A stretch of 26,769 nt of DNA, taken from positions 1-26,769 of the forward strand of contig CAKOXV010000019.1 in NCBI GenBank assembly GCA_934130355.1, read 5' to 3'. The notes under the pieces are model-generated. The model searched no databases and had not been told where the DNA came from. It saw only the letters and a list, made by a program, of their open reading frames with translations. Positions within the stretch are counted from its first letter, which is position 1. Each line of letters starts with the position of its first letter. This DNA is from an uncultured Clostridia bacterium (GTDB lineage Bacteria > Bacillota > Clostridia > TANB77 > CAG-508). This document shows positions 7,210 to 16,051 of this stretch, in pieces. Position numbers and translations under genes: made by a program.

Positions 7210-7542
7210 TTTGCATCTCTCCTTTATTATTTATTAATATAATATAAATATTATTAGTAGTAATAGTATTAGGTGCTGTGGATAATGTGGAAAACTATGT
7301 GGATACTTTGTAGCCCTAAGAAAAAATTGTGTGTATAACTTAGTGGAAAACTTCCCAATTTGTCCACACTTAAATTTTAAAAATGTGGACAAGCGAGTTA
7401 TTAACACTTTATCAACACAGTTTCAACAAGTGGCTGTGGATATCCAATATAGCTGTTCCGTAAGTAAAGATAACTTAAATGTAACCAAACAATTGTCCTT
7501 ACAAACAAATATTTTTTTTAGGCAACTAAACTATTTTAAATA
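7210..7542. other. oriC: oriC, dnaA-dnaN half: DnaA-box cluster plus unwinding element
   Basis: No gene in 333 bp. DnaA boxes (TTATNCACA and near variants, either strand) are at 7277-7285 (perfect TGTGGATAA), 7286-7294, 7298-7306, 7330-7338 (TGTGTATAA), 7360-7368, 7384-7392, 7398-7406, 7409-7417 and 7435-7443. At the dnaN side they give way to a short GC-rich spacer (7271-7276), DnaA-trios and a very AT-rich stretch (7222-7254). This order matches the unwinding side of the Bacillus subtilis origin, so strands probably open near 7222-7270. The strand on which genes lie switches between this region and rpmH. Confidence 0.9.
7255..7266 (-). promoter_or_regulatory. DnaA-trio element of the origin
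   Basis: Read on the - strand, the perfect DnaA box (7277-7285) is followed by GCACC, then TAATA and CTA-TTA-CTA-CTA, i.e. 3'-GAT-AAT-GAT-GAT on the opposite strand. This is the trinucleotide repeat that DnaA filaments use to melt the origin in B. subtilis. The AT-rich DNA begins immediately after it. Confidence 0.75.
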
Positions 7543-8898
7543 CTATTGTTCACCATTTATAATTATGTTTTTCACACTTTCCACAATTAGTCTTGTATTA
7601 TTTTTATCTTTGACTTCTTTTTCGATTTTTTTACAAGCATGCATTACTGTTGAATGATCTCTATTACCAAAATCCTCTCCTATCTTAGGATAAGACATGT
7701 TTGCTACTTCTCTACATAAATACATTGCAATTTGTCTTGGGAAAGCAATTTCGTTTGAACGTTTATTGCTTGCTAAGTCATCTTTATTAATATTAAAATA
7801 TTTAGCAACAGTTTCTTTAACAAAATCTGATGAAAGTACTTTTTCACTTGCAGCTTTAAATTCATTTATGGTATTTTCTGCCAATTCTATTGTTATTGGT
7901 GTGTGTGTAAGTGAAGCTGTAGCAATGATTTTATTAAATACTCCTTCTAGTTCTCTAATGTTTGAATCTATTTTATTAGCAATGTTTGCTAATATTGTAT
8001 CATCAACTAAAATTTTTTCTTCTTGAGCTTTTTTTCTTAAAATAGCTAAACGGGTTTCATAATCTGGACAGGAAATATCTGCCAATAGCCCCCACTCAAA
8101 TCTTGATTTTAACCTGTCTTCAAGGAATTGTATTTCTCTTGGTGGTTTATCACTTGAAATGATTATTTGCTTTTTGTCTTCATATAAAGCATTAAATGTG
8201 TGGAAAAATTCTTCTTGAACTCGTTCTTTTCCAGCAATGAACTGAATATCGTCAATTAATAAAACATCAATTGTCCTATATTTATTTCTAAATACCTCGT
8301 TTTTATTATCTTTAATGGCATTAATTAATTGGTTTGTAAATTTTTCAGAAGTTACATACAAGATTTTTGCTGATTTATTATTTTGCAAAATTCTATTTCC
8401 AATAGCATGCATTAAGTGAGTTTTTCCTAATCCTACTCCCCCATACAAAAATAATGGATTGTAGGATTCACCAGGTTTATCACCTACTGCAATTGCTGCT
8501 GCATGTGCAAAACGGTTATTATTTCCAACTACAAATGTTTCAAAAGTGTATTTTGGATTAAGTGTTCTATTTGAAATTTCAATTTCTTGGTCTTGTGTAT
8601 CTGTTGATGCACTAGAAACAATAGAACCTTCATCAACCGTTTGGTTGTTTTCCTCATAAATTACAGAAAATGTCCATTCCCTATTTGTAATAAATTTGAA
8701 AGTATTAAGAACTAAATCCGCATAACGTGTTTGTAATAATTCTCCAGCATAAGGCGAAGTAGTTTTTAAGACGATGTGATTGTCATTCATTTCAGCGATT
8801 TCCAAAGAGCTAAACCAAGTTTGAAATGCAATCTGAGTTACTTCTTCTTTTAGTAATTCTTTTGCTTGATTTAATAGTTCATCTTTGTCAATTTGCAT
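7543..8898 (-). CDS. dnaA: Chromosomal replication initiator DnaA
   Basis: AAA+ ATPase that binds DnaA boxes and melts oriC. It has 451 residues from the ATG at 8898. Domain I (about 1-80) is followed by a short acidic, Ser/Thr-rich linker (about 85-115). The AAA+ core has Walker A GGVGLGKT (153-160) and Walker B IDDIQF (215-220), with the ARLKSRFEWGL-like sensor region about 260-272. The domain IV DNA-binding signature NRDHSTVMHA is at 412-421. A TTG at 8916 would add six residues, but AAAGGA 9 nt before 8898 and the usual DnaA beginning favour the ATG. DnaA boxes lie on both sides of the gene and around its promoter, so autoregulation is likely. Confidence 0.98.
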   Translation of the reverse strand: MQIDKDELLNQAKELLKEEVTQIAFQTWFSSLEIAEMNDNHIVLKTTSPYAGELLQTRYADLVLNTFKFITNREWTFSVIYEENNQTVDEGSIVSSASTDTQDQEIEISNRTLNPKYTFETFVVGNNNRFAHAAAIAVGDKPGESYNPLFLYGGVGLGKTHLMHAIGNRILQNNKSAKILYVTSEKFTNQLINAIKDNKNEVFRNKYRTIDVLLIDDIQFIAGKERVQEEFFHTFNALYEDKKQIIISSDKPPREIQFLEDRLKSRFEWGLLADISCPDYETRLAILRKKAQEEKILVDDTILANIANKIDSNIRELEGVFNKIIATASLTHTPITIELAENTINEFKAASEKVLSSDFVKETVAKYFNINKDDLASNKRSNEIAFPRQIAMYLCREVANMSYPKIGEDFGNRDHSTVMHACKKIEKEVKDKNNTRLIVESVKNIIINGEQ

Positions 8899-8932
8899 AG
8901 TAAAACATCCTTTCAAAATATTAAGAAATCAT

Positions 8933-9150
8933 AAAGTTATCCACAAAGTTTTCCACAGGTGTGGATAACTTTGTAATAATTATGTAATAAATAGTGATTT
9001 TTCTACGAACAGATTTTTAAAATCAATTCTAATTTCTATCCCCTATCTTTTCTTTTTCCTGTATAATATCAGAATATCATACCATAAGTCAAGATACTTG
9101 TGGATAATTTTTTTAGAATTGTGGATAATTATAAAAAATCTTGTGGAAAA
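8933..9150. other. oriC, upstream half: DnaA boxes around the dnaA promoter
   Basis: DnaA boxes at 8937-8945 (TTATCCACA), 8949-8957 (TTTTCCACA), 8960-8968 (TGTGGATAA), 9099-9107, 9120-9128 (both TGTGGATAA) and 9142-9150. The first and third boxes form a perfect 13-bp inverted repeat (8933-8945/8960-8972). The dnaA promoter lies between the two groups. From 9160 to 9260 the sequence is A-rich with no boxes. Confidence 0.88.
9063..9092 (-). promoter_or_regulatory. Probable dnaA promoter
   Basis: On the - strand TTGACT (9087-9092) and TATTAT (9063-9068) are spaced 18 nt apart. DnaA boxes lie upstream at 9099-9128 and downstream at 8937-8968, an arrangement expected for DnaA autorepression. The leader would be about 160 nt. 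Confidence 0.7.
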
Positions 9151-9264
9151 CTACCCTTTTATGACAAACATATTACAAAAAAATAAAAAAATTTTAATTT
9201 TTATACAGCATTTTTTAACAAAAAACAATAATAAAAACAAAAATCAAAAAATTCGCAAAACCTA

Positions 9265-9294
9265 TTGACAATTGCGGTAAACATAGTGTATAAT
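9265..9294 (+). promoter_or_regulatory. rpmH operon promoter
   Basis: Perfect TTGACA (9265-9270) and TATAAT (9289-9294) hexamers with an 18-nt spacer, the first promoter on the rightward arm. The leader to rpmH is about 70 nt and carries AGGAGGTG 8 nt before the start. Confidence 0.9.
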
Positions 9295-9370
9295 TTATCT
9301 ACTTGTTATTTTGTAACAATTTTCCAAAAAGGAATTGATATATAACAAAAAAATAGGAGGTGCAATAATA

Positions 9371-9505
9371 ATGAAAAGAACATTCCAACCAAAAAATAGA
9401 CAAGAAAAACAAGAACATGGATTTATGAAAAGAATGTCAACAAGATCAGGAAGAAACATATTAAAAGCAAGAAGAGCAAAAGGAAGAAAAAAAATCTGTG
9501 CTTAG
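9371..9505 (+). CDS. rpmH: 50S ribosomal protein L34
   Basis: A 44-residue, highly basic protein beginning MKRTFQPKNRQ and containing 'HGFMKRMSTRSGRNILKARR', the L34 signature; it ends RAKGRKKICA, close to the usual RAKGRKKLSA-type tail. L34 is a structural protein of the large ribosomal subunit. The RBS AGGAGGTG and the strong promoter upstream fit high expression. It sits in the canonical place next to oriC and before rnpA; a terminator-like hairpin separates the two. Confidence 0.97.
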   Translation: MKRTFQPKNRQEKQEHGFMKRMSTRSGRNILKARRAKGRKKICA

Positions 9506-9512
9506 AAAGAAA

Positions 9513-9547
9513 AACTAAAGGTCTAGGCCTTTAGTTGTTTTGTTATT
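9513..9547 (+). terminator. Hairpin between rpmH and rnpA, possible partial terminator
   Basis: AACTAAAGG/CCTTTAGTT (9513-9521/9528-9536) with a 6-nt loop followed by GTTTTGTTATT. It would reduce read-through into rnpA, which needs far less protein than rpmH. No separate rnpA promoter is obvious. Confidence 0.75.
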
Positions 9548-9580
9548 CCTTATAAAAGCTCTAAGCTTAGGGAGTTTGAA

Positions 9581-9937
9581 ATGAAAAAAACAATGATGCT
9601 AAAAAAGAACTACGAATTTAAAACAGTTTTAACAAAAGGAAAATGTTTTAAAGAAAAAGAAATAGAAGTATTCATATTAAAAAACAATAAAAAAAGGAAT
9701 TTTTTAGGAATTGCAATAGGCACAAAAAATGGAAAAGCTTTCCAAAGGAACAGAGCAAAAAGAATAATAAGAGAAGCTTATACACGATTAGAAGATTTAG
9801 TATCAGAAGGAAATAGTATTGTAATATTAATGAACAAGAACTATCCAATAGACAATATTACATTTTCTGCGGTTTTCGAGGAATTGGACAAGATATTTAA
9901 ATTTGCAAATATTTCCAAAAAAGAAGAAGAAATATGA
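9581..9937 (+). CDS. rnpA: Ribonuclease P protein component
   Basis: Protein cofactor of RNase P, which removes 5' leaders from pre-tRNAs with the catalytic RNA (not in this window). It has 118 residues, is basic, and carries the RNR signature RNRAKRIIREAY at 56-67 and the N-terminal 'LKKNYEFKTVLTKGK' strand. RBS GGGAG lies 6 nt before the ATG. Its stop overlaps the yidD start (ATGA), so the pair is translationally coupled. Confidence 0.97.
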   Translation: MKKTMMLKKNYEFKTVLTKGKCFKEKEIEVFILKNNKKRNFLGIAIGTKNGKAFQRNRAKRIIREAYTRLEDLVSEGNSIVILMNKNYPIDNITFSAVFEELDKIFKFANISKKEEEI

Positions 9938-10152
9938 AAAAAATATTAATATATTTAATTGAATGGTATCAAAAAAATATATCAAAATTTTTAGTAAGTA
10001 AAAATATAAGATGCAAATTTTATCCAACATGTTCAGAATACACAAAACAAGCTATAGAAAAATATGGAGCAATAAAAGGTTGTATTTTGGGAGGTGCAAG
10101 GATTTTAAAATGTAATCCTTTTTCTAAAGGGGGATATGATCCATTAAAATAA
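9934..10152 (+). CDS. yidD: Membrane protein insertion efficiency factor YidD
   Basis: A 72-residue protein of the YidD family, membrane-associated and helping YidC-dependent insertion. It has the hallmark CKFYPTCSEYT (27-37), the Cys-containing ILKCNPFSKGGYDP (57-70) and an N-terminal amphipathic/hydrophobic segment. The start overlaps the last codon of rnpA by 4 nt. yidC follows after 22 nt, the usual partner order. Confidence 0.96.
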   Translation: MKKILIYLIEWYQKNISKFLVSKNIRCKFYPTCSEYTKQAIEKYGAIKGCILGGARILKCNPFSKGGYDPLK

Positions 10153-10174
10153 AATGAGAAAGGAAAGAATGTAG

Positions 10175-11095
10175 ATGATAGCATTTTTTGCAAATATATT
10201 TGGGTATTTATTAAATTTTATATATGATATAGTTAAAAATTATGGTTTGGCTATTATAATTTTTTCAATTTTAGTAAAAATAGCAATGCTGCCAATATCA
10301 ATAAAACAGCAAAAAACAATGAAAAAAACAACAAAGATTCAAAAAAAATTGAAAGAAATACAATTAAAATATAAAAATAACCCAGAAAAATTAAATCAAG
10401 AGACAATGGAATTATATAAAGCTGAAAATATGAGTCCATTTAGTGGATGTTTAAGTGCAATAGTACAAATAATATTATTGTTTGCAGTATTTTACTTAGT
10501 ACGCTCACCATTAACATATATGAAAAAAATAGACACTGAAGTAATAAATAAATATTCAAAAATAGTAAAAGAATATAAATTAAGTGAAAACAGTGCATAT
10601 TCAGAAATAGATATAATCAGAGAAATAGACAATATTAAAAAATTAAAAAATGATCAGAATGTAGAACAAACAGAAGAAAAAACAAACTTAGAAGAAATAA
10701 AAGAAGAAGAATTAGACCAACTAAATATAAATATGGATTTCTTAGGCTTAAATTTGGCACAAGTACCAACAAAAAGCAGAGATTGGAAAGCTTATATAAT
10801 ACCAGTTTTATATGTTTTAGTATCAATTCTATCAATGAAAATAACAAATCCAGTAGCTCCTAAGTCAGAAGTAATAGAAAATAAAGACGAAAAAGCATTA
10901 ACAAATAAAGAAGATGAATTTGATGCAATGGCACAAATGAATAAAAATATGAATATGATGTTGCCTATAATGTATGTGTCTGTAGCACTTATAGCACCAT
11001 TAGGATTAGCATTATATTGGTTAATGAATAGTTTATTAATGATTGTAGAAAGATTAGCTTTAAACAAACTACTAAAAGACGAGGAGGAACAATAA
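10175..11095 (+). CDS. yidC: YidC/Oxa1/SpoIIIJ-family membrane protein insertase
   Basis: Inserts and folds membrane proteins, alone or with SecYEG. It has 306 residues and five hydrophobic segments: about 4-18, 24-42, 92-112, 205-222 and 250-288 (the last long enough for two helices). The first conserved helix pair contains 'SILVKIAMLPISIKQQKTMKK'-type sequence; the position that is often Arg in the substrate groove appears to be Lys here (alignment needed). Between the second and third TM regions is a long charged, Lys/Glu-rich insertion (about 115-190). No lipobox Cys or clear signal peptide is seen at the N-terminus, unlike many Bacillus homologues. The stop TAA abuts the ATG of jag. Confidence 0.94.
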   Translation: MIAFFANIFGYLLNFIYDIVKNYGLAIIIFSILVKIAMLPISIKQQKTMKKTTKIQKKLKEIQLKYKNNPEKLNQETMELYKAENMSPFSGCLSAIVQIILLFAVFYLVRSPLTYMKKIDTEVINKYSKIVKEYKLSENSAYSEIDIIREIDNIKKLKNDQNVEQTEEKTNLEEIKEEELDQLNINMDFLGLNLAQVPTKSRDWKAYIIPVLYVLVSILSMKITNPVAPKSEVIENKDEKALTNKEDEFDAMAQMNKNMNMMLPIMYVSVALIAPLGLALYWLMNSLLMIVERLALNKLLKDEEEQ

Positions 11096-11767
11096 ATGGC
11101 AAAAAGTATAATTTCAGAAGGTAAAACAACTTCAGAAGCAATAGAAAAAGGTCTAAAAGCAATGGGGTTACCAAAAGAATTAGTAGAAATCAAAGTATTA
11201 GAAGAAAATAAAAAAAGCTTTTTTGATATATTAGCACCAAAAATCGTAAAAGTTGAATTAAAAGAAAAAGAAGCAAAAAAGCCAGAAGAGTTTGAAATAG
11301 AAACAACAGAGCAAGAACTAGAAGAAGCAAAAAATAAAATTGAAAAATTTTTAAATGAATTTGTAGAAAAACTTTCAAATGGAACAACTTATATAGTTGA
11401 AATTAAAGAAAAATGCTTATATATTTCAGTAAATGGCGAAAATGTTGGAAACCTTATAGGATATAGGGGAGAAGCATTATATGCACTAGAAAATATATTA
11501 AAAGCAATAGCTAATAAAGATTCTGAAAATAGAGTAGTTGTTAGATTAGATATAGAAAATTACAAAGAAAAAAGAATAAAAACACTTCAAGATGTTGCAG
11601 AAAAGAAAGCAAGAGTTGTTGAAAAAACAGGAAAAGCAATAACTTTGGAACCAATGCAAGCATATGAAAGAAAAATAATTCATAGTTATCTACAAGAAAA
11701 TCCAAATGTAGAGACAAGAAGTATAGGGCAAGAACCTAGAAGAAGAATAGTAATATCAAAAAAATAA
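11096..11767 (+). CDS. jag: RNA-binding protein Jag/KhpB
   Basis: 223 residues with the three-part Jag layout: a Jag_N domain (about 3-52, 'EGKTTSEAIEKGLKAMGL'), a Lys/Glu-rich linker (55-85), a KH domain with the RNA-contact loop IGYRGEAL (121-128), and a C-terminal R3H domain with YERKIIHSYL (190-199) and QEPRRRIVI. KhpB binds many transcripts and affects cell elongation and division in Gram-positives. It begins immediately after the yidC stop, with GAGGAGG at the end of yidC as RBS, and is closed by a terminator. Confidence 0.96.
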   Translation: MAKSIISEGKTTSEAIEKGLKAMGLPKELVEIKVLEENKKSFFDILAPKIVKVELKEKEAKKPEEFEIETTEQELEEAKNKIEKFLNEFVEKLSNGTTYIVEIKEKCLYISVNGENVGNLIGYRGEALYALENILKAIANKDSENRVVVRLDIENYKEKRIKTLQDVAEKKARVVEKTGKAITLEPMQAYERKIIHSYLQENPNVETRSIGQEPRRRIVISKK

Positions 11768-11779
11768 TATAAAAATCGG

Positions 11780-11836
11780 AAGTCAAAGTTCAGATTTTAA
11801 TCAAAAGATTAAACATGAATTTTGGCTTTTTTATTT
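11780..11836 (+). terminator. Terminator after jag
   Basis: A 13-nt arm at 11780-11792 pairs with 11816-11828, including G-U pairs that fit the + strand; an inner AATC/GATT pairing sits in the loop, and TTTTTTATTT follows. It ends the rpmH-to-jag transcription unit. Confidence 0.85.
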
Positions 11837-11902
11837 AATAATAGATTATTTTAGAAATCTTTTTAAAATAAAAATAAATAATGCTAAGAAAAGGAGAAAA
11901 AA

Positions 11903-13273
11903 ATGAGTACAATAGCTTCAATATCTACGGCACCTGGGATTGGCGGAATTGGAATAATAAGAATGAGTGGAGAAAATACATTTAAAATCATTGAAAAAAT
12001 ATTTAAACCAAAAACACAACAGAGTATAGAAGAAATAAAAGGATATACAATAAAATATGGAAATATTGTTGAAAATGGAGAAATAATTGATGAAGTTTTA
12101 GTTTCATATTTTAAGGCACCCAAAAGCTATACAACAGAAGATATGTGTGAAATAAATTCGCATGGTGGGAATTTAATAGTAAAGAAAATTTTAGAAATAT
12201 GCTTAAAAAACGGGGCAGAACTTGCAGAACCAGGTGAATTTACTAAAAGAGCATTTTTAAATGGAAGAATAGATCTGGCACAAGCAGAATCAGTAATTGA
12301 TATAATAAATGCAAAATCATCACAAGAAGCTAAAAGTGGAATGAAACAATTAGAAGGCTTTTTGTCAAAAGAAATAAAAGAAATTAAACAAGAAATACTA
12401 GATGTTCTTGTAAATATTGAAGTAACAATAGATTATCCAGAATATGATACACCTGAAGTTCAAGAAGATGAAATGAAAAATATGCTAGAAAGTGTAAAAA
12501 ATAAACTGGATAAACTAGAGAAATCTTTTGATAATGGTAAAATTATAAAAGATGGAATAAAAACAGCTATTATAGGAAAACCAAATGCAGGAAAATCCTC
12601 TCTTTTAAATGCAATCTTAAAAGAGGATAGGGCAATTGTTACAGATATAGCAGGAACAACAAGAGATACAATTGAAGAATATGTTACAGTAAATGGTATT
12701 CCACTAAAATTAGTAGATACAGCAGGTATAAGAGAAGCTAGTGATGAGGTAGAAAAGATAGGTGTAGAAAAATCAATAAAACAAGCAGAAGAAGCAGATT
12801 TAATTATTGCAATTTTTGACAGTTCTAAAGATTTAAGTGAAGAAGATTTAGAAATTTTAAGACTAATAAAAAATAAAAAAGTAATAATTTTACTAAATAA
12901 ATCTGATTTAAATTCATGTGTATCAGAAAATGATCCTAGACTTAATGAGGTTTCTAAAAATATTTTGAAAATTTCTGCTTTAAACAAAACAGGAATAGAA
13001 GAGTTATATGAAAAAATAGCACTTATGTTTAAATTAAATGAGATTAATCTTGATAATGACATATTAATAACAAATATTCGCCATAAAAATATAATTTCTA
13101 AAGCTCTAGAAAACGTTAAAAAAGCAAATGAGGCATTAAATATTAATATGCCAATTGATATTATAACTATTTATATTAAAGACATTTTAGAGGATTTAGG
13201 AGAGATTACAGGAGAAGTTGTAACAGAAGATGTTATTAACGAAATTTTTTCTAAATTTTGTTTAGGAAAATAA
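11903..13273 (+). CDS. mnmE: tRNA modification GTPase MnmE
   Basis: With MnmG it makes the cmnm5 modification of U34 in tRNAs. It has 456 residues. The N-terminal folate-binding domain begins IASISTAPGIGGIGIIRMSG; the embedded Ras-like G domain has G1 GKPNAGKS (225-232), the K-loop/switch DIAGTTRDT (248-256), DTAG (272-275) and NKSD (332-335). The C-terminal catalytic Cys motif FCLGK closes the protein. RBS AAGGAG lies 6 nt upstream. It has mnmG as its partner 147 nt downstream. Confidence 0.98.
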   Translation: MSTIASISTAPGIGGIGIIRMSGENTFKIIEKIFKPKTQQSIEEIKGYTIKYGNIVENGEIIDEVLVSYFKAPKSYTTEDMCEINSHGGNLIVKKILEICLKNGAELAEPGEFTKRAFLNGRIDLAQAESVIDIINAKSSQEAKSGMKQLEGFLSKEIKEIKQEILDVLVNIEVTIDYPEYDTPEVQEDEMKNMLESVKNKLDKLEKSFDNGKIIKDGIKTAIIGKPNAGKSSLLNAILKEDRAIVTDIAGTTRDTIEEYVTVNGIPLKLVDTAGIREASDEVEKIGVEKSIKQAEEADLIIAIFDSSKDLSEEDLEILRLIKNKKVIILLNKSDLNSCVSENDPRLNEVSKNILKISALNKTGIEELYEKIALMFKLNEINLDNDILITNIRHKNIISKALENVKKANEALNINMPIDIITIYIKDILEDLGEITGEVVTEDVINEIFSKFCLGK

Positions 13274-13420
13274 TAACGCTTAAAATCAAAAATAAACAAA
13301 TTTTAGCATTTAAACATATAACTTGTTAAATAAACAATAAAAATACAAATATATCGAAAATAAAAAGAAATAGACCGAAATAAAAATCTATTATAAAATA
13401 AAAAATGGAGGTAATAAAAA

Positions 13421-15310
13421 ATGAGCTATTATGCAGGAGAATATGATGTAATAGTAATAGGAGCAGGACATGCTGGATGTGAGGCAGGGCTTGCAGCTGC
13501 AAGACTAGGAATGAAAACAGCAATATTTTCAATCAGTCTAGAAGCTGTTGCAAACATGCCATGTAATCCACATATTGGAGGAAGCTCCAAGGGACATCTA
13601 GTAAGAGAAATAGATGCACTAGGAGGAGAAATGGCAAAAAACATAGACAAAACTATGCTTCAAATAAAAATGTTAAATACTTCAAAAGGCCCAGCAGTAC
13701 ACTCTTTGAGAGCACAAGCTGATAGAAAAAGATATCAAATGGAAATGAAACACACATTAGAAAAACAAGAAAATTTAGATATTAAGCAAGCTGAAATAGT
13801 AGACATAACGTTAAAGGATAACAAAGTAAGATCAGTAGAAACTGATGTTGGAGCAATATATAATACAAAGACAATAATTGTTGCAACAGGAACGTATTTA
13901 AAAGGAAAAATCTTCATAGGAGATTATACTAAAGAAAGTGGGCCAGATGGTGTATTTCCAGCTAATAGACTATCAGAATGTTTAAAAAAATTAGGTGTGG
14001 AGTTAAAAAGATTTAAAACAGGTACACCAGCAAGAATAAACAAAAAAAGTATAGATTTTTCAAAGATGGAAGTTCAAAAAGGAGATGTAGGCATAATACC
14101 ATTTTCTTTTGAGGACAAAGCTAAAAATTTTGACCAAGTAGATTGTTGGTTAACTTATACAAATGCAGAAACACATAAAATAATAAGAGAAAATTTACAT
14201 AGGTCACCATTATATGCAGGAGTAATAGAGGGAACAGGTCCAAGATATTGCCCATCGATAGAAGATAAAGTTGTAAGATTTGCAGATAAAGAAAGACATC
14301 AAGTATTTGTGGAACCTGTAGGAGCTGATACTGATGAAATGTATATACAAGGAATGAGTTCATCTCTTCCAGAAGATGTACAAATAGCAATGTATAGAAC
14401 ATTACCAGGGCTAGAACATTGTGAATTTACAAGACCAGCTTATGCAATAGAATATGATTGTATAGATCCTGCAGATTTAAAGTTATCATTAGAATATAAA
14501 AATATAGATGGATTATTTTTTGCAGGACAAACAAATGGAACATCTGGATATGAAGAAGCAGCTTGTCAAGGATTAATAGCAGGAATAAATGCTTCACAAA
14601 AAGTAAAAGGAAAAGAACCTTTAATTTTAGATAGAACAGAGGCTTATATAGGAGTTTTAATTGATGATATTGTAACAAAAGGAACAAATGAACCATATAG
14701 AATGATGACATCAAGAGCAGAATATAGACTGCTTTTAAGACAAGATAATGCAGATTTAAGACTAACAGAAAAAGGACATGAAGTAGGATTGATTTCTGAT
14801 GAAAGATATGCAAAATTTATTGATAAAAAACAAAAAATTGAGAAAGAAAAGAAAAGATTAGAAGAAACTATAGTAAAACCAACAGAAGAAGTTAATGAAT
14901 TTTTAGTTTCACAGGGAACAGCACCATTAACAACAGGCTCAAAACTTTCAGAACTTTTAAAAAGAGTTGAAATTACTTATGCTGCACTTGGAGCAATTGA
15001 TAAAGAAAGACCAGAATTGGGTGAACAAGTAAAAGAAGAAGTAGAAATTCAAGTAAAATATGATGGATATATAAAACTTCAAGAAGCTCAAGTTGAAAAA
15101 TTCAAAAAAATGGAGAAAAAGTTATTACCAGAAGATTTAGATTATAATGAAGTAAAAGGAATTTGTCTAGAAGCTAGACAAAAGCTTAACAAACATAAGC
15201 CACATTCAATAGGACAAGCTTCAAGAATTTCTGGAGTTTCACCAGCAGATATTTCAGTGTTATTAGTATTTTTACAAACATGGAAAAAAGAAAAGAAAGA
15301 AACAAATTAG
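13421..15310 (+). CDS. mnmG: tRNA uridine-5-carboxymethylaminomethyl modification enzyme MnmG
   Basis: FAD-dependent partner of MnmE, also called GidA; 629 residues, the normal length. The Rossmann dinucleotide motif GAGHAGCEAG (14-23) binds FAD. The family signature 'NMPCNPHIGGSSKGH' (45-59) is present, as is 'GTPARI' in the FAD/NADH domain and 'QTNGTSGYEEAA' around residue 370. The C-terminal helical domain ends 'RISGVSPADISVLLVFL', the MnmE-contact region. RBS GGAGG lies upstream; rsmG starts 16 nt after the stop. Confidence 0.98.
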   Translation: MSYYAGEYDVIVIGAGHAGCEAGLAAARLGMKTAIFSISLEAVANMPCNPHIGGSSKGHLVREIDALGGEMAKNIDKTMLQIKMLNTSKGPAVHSLRAQADRKRYQMEMKHTLEKQENLDIKQAEIVDITLKDNKVRSVETDVGAIYNTKTIIVATGTYLKGKIFIGDYTKESGPDGVFPANRLSECLKKLGVELKRFKTGTPARINKKSIDFSKMEVQKGDVGIIPFSFEDKAKNFDQVDCWLTYTNAETHKIIRENLHRSPLYAGVIEGTGPRYCPSIEDKVVRFADKERHQVFVEPVGADTDEMYIQGMSSSLPEDVQIAMYRTLPGLEHCEFTRPAYAIEYDCIDPADLKLSLEYKNIDGLFFAGQTNGTSGYEEAACQGLIAGINASQKVKGKEPLILDRTEAYIGVLIDDIVTKGTNEPYRMMTSRAEYRLLLRQDNADLRLTEKGHEVGLISDERYAKFIDKKQKIEKEKKRLEETIVKPTEEVNEFLVSQGTAPLTTGSKLSELLKRVEITYAALGAIDKERPELGEQVKEEVEIQVKYDGYIKLQEAQVEKFKKMEKKLLPEDLDYNEVKGICLEARQKLNKHKPHSIGQASRISGVSPADISVLLVFLQTWKKEKKETN

Positions 15311-15326
15311 AATAGGAGAAATTGAT

Positions 15327-16049
15327 ATGGATAAAGAGATGTTTTTCAAAAAAATGCAGGAAAAAGCAGGTGTTTTGGGTGTTCGTTTTTCTATGGAGCA
15401 AACAGAACAGTTTTTCGAATACATGGAATTATTAATTGAATGGAATGAAAAAATTAATTTAACAACAATAATAGAACCAGAAGAAATAATTTTAAAACAC
15501 TTTATAGATTCAATTACTATATTAAAAGAAATTGAAAAAGATTCTAAGTTAGTAGATGTTGGAACTGGAGCAGGATTTCCAGGAATACCATTAAGCATAA
15601 TGGAGCCATCTTTAAAAATAACACTTGTAGACTCATTGAATAAAAGATTAATTTTTTTAGAAGAAGTAATAAATAAATTAAATTTGAAAAATGTGGAGCT
15701 AGTACATGCAAGAGCAGAAGAATTTGGACAAAATAAACAGTACAGAGAAAAATTTGATATTGCTACATCAAGAGCAGTCGCAAATTTATCTACATTATCA
15801 GAATATTTAATACCATTAGTAAAAATAAATGGAAAAGTTTTAAGTATGAAAGCATCTGATGCACAAGAAGAAATTAATGATGCAAAAAAAGCAATTGAAA
15901 TATTAGGAGGTAAAATTGAAAATGTTGAAGAATTCAATTTACCACAAAGCGATATTGGAAGAACGATTATAACAATAAGAAAAGAAAAACAAACACCAAG
16001 TAAGTATCCAAGAAAACCAGGTACGCCAAGCAAAGAACCAATCAAATAA
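15327..16049 (+). CDS. rsmG: 16S rRNA (guanine-N7) methyltransferase RsmG
   Basis: SAM-dependent enzyme that methylates G527 of 16S rRNA (E. coli numbering), also called GidB. It has 240 residues with the SAM-binding loop VDVGTGAGFPGIPL (76-89), upstream 'NLT' and 'LKHFIDS' motifs, and 'ATSRAVANL' around 147. The C-terminus has a basic, Pro-rich extension (KYPRKPGTPSKEP), common in clostridial forms. RBS AGGAG lies about 7 nt before the ATG; it is cotranscribed with mnmG and closed by a terminator. Confidence 0.97.
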   Translation: MDKEMFFKKMQEKAGVLGVRFSMEQTEQFFEYMELLIEWNEKINLTTIIEPEEIILKHFIDSITILKEIEKDSKLVDVGTGAGFPGIPLSIMEPSLKITLVDSLNKRLIFLEEVINKLNLKNVELVHARAEEFGQNKQYREKFDIATSRAVANLSTLSEYLIPLVKINGKVLSMKASDAQEEINDAKKAIEILGGKIENVEEFNLPQSDIGRTIITIRKEKQTPSKYPRKPGTPSKEPIK

Positions 16050-16051
16050 AA

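Noticed and set aside
12460..13062. Antisense frame of about 200 codons over the MnmE G domain
   Set aside because: The + strand shows intact GTPase motifs in order; no RBS or family resemblance on the - strand.
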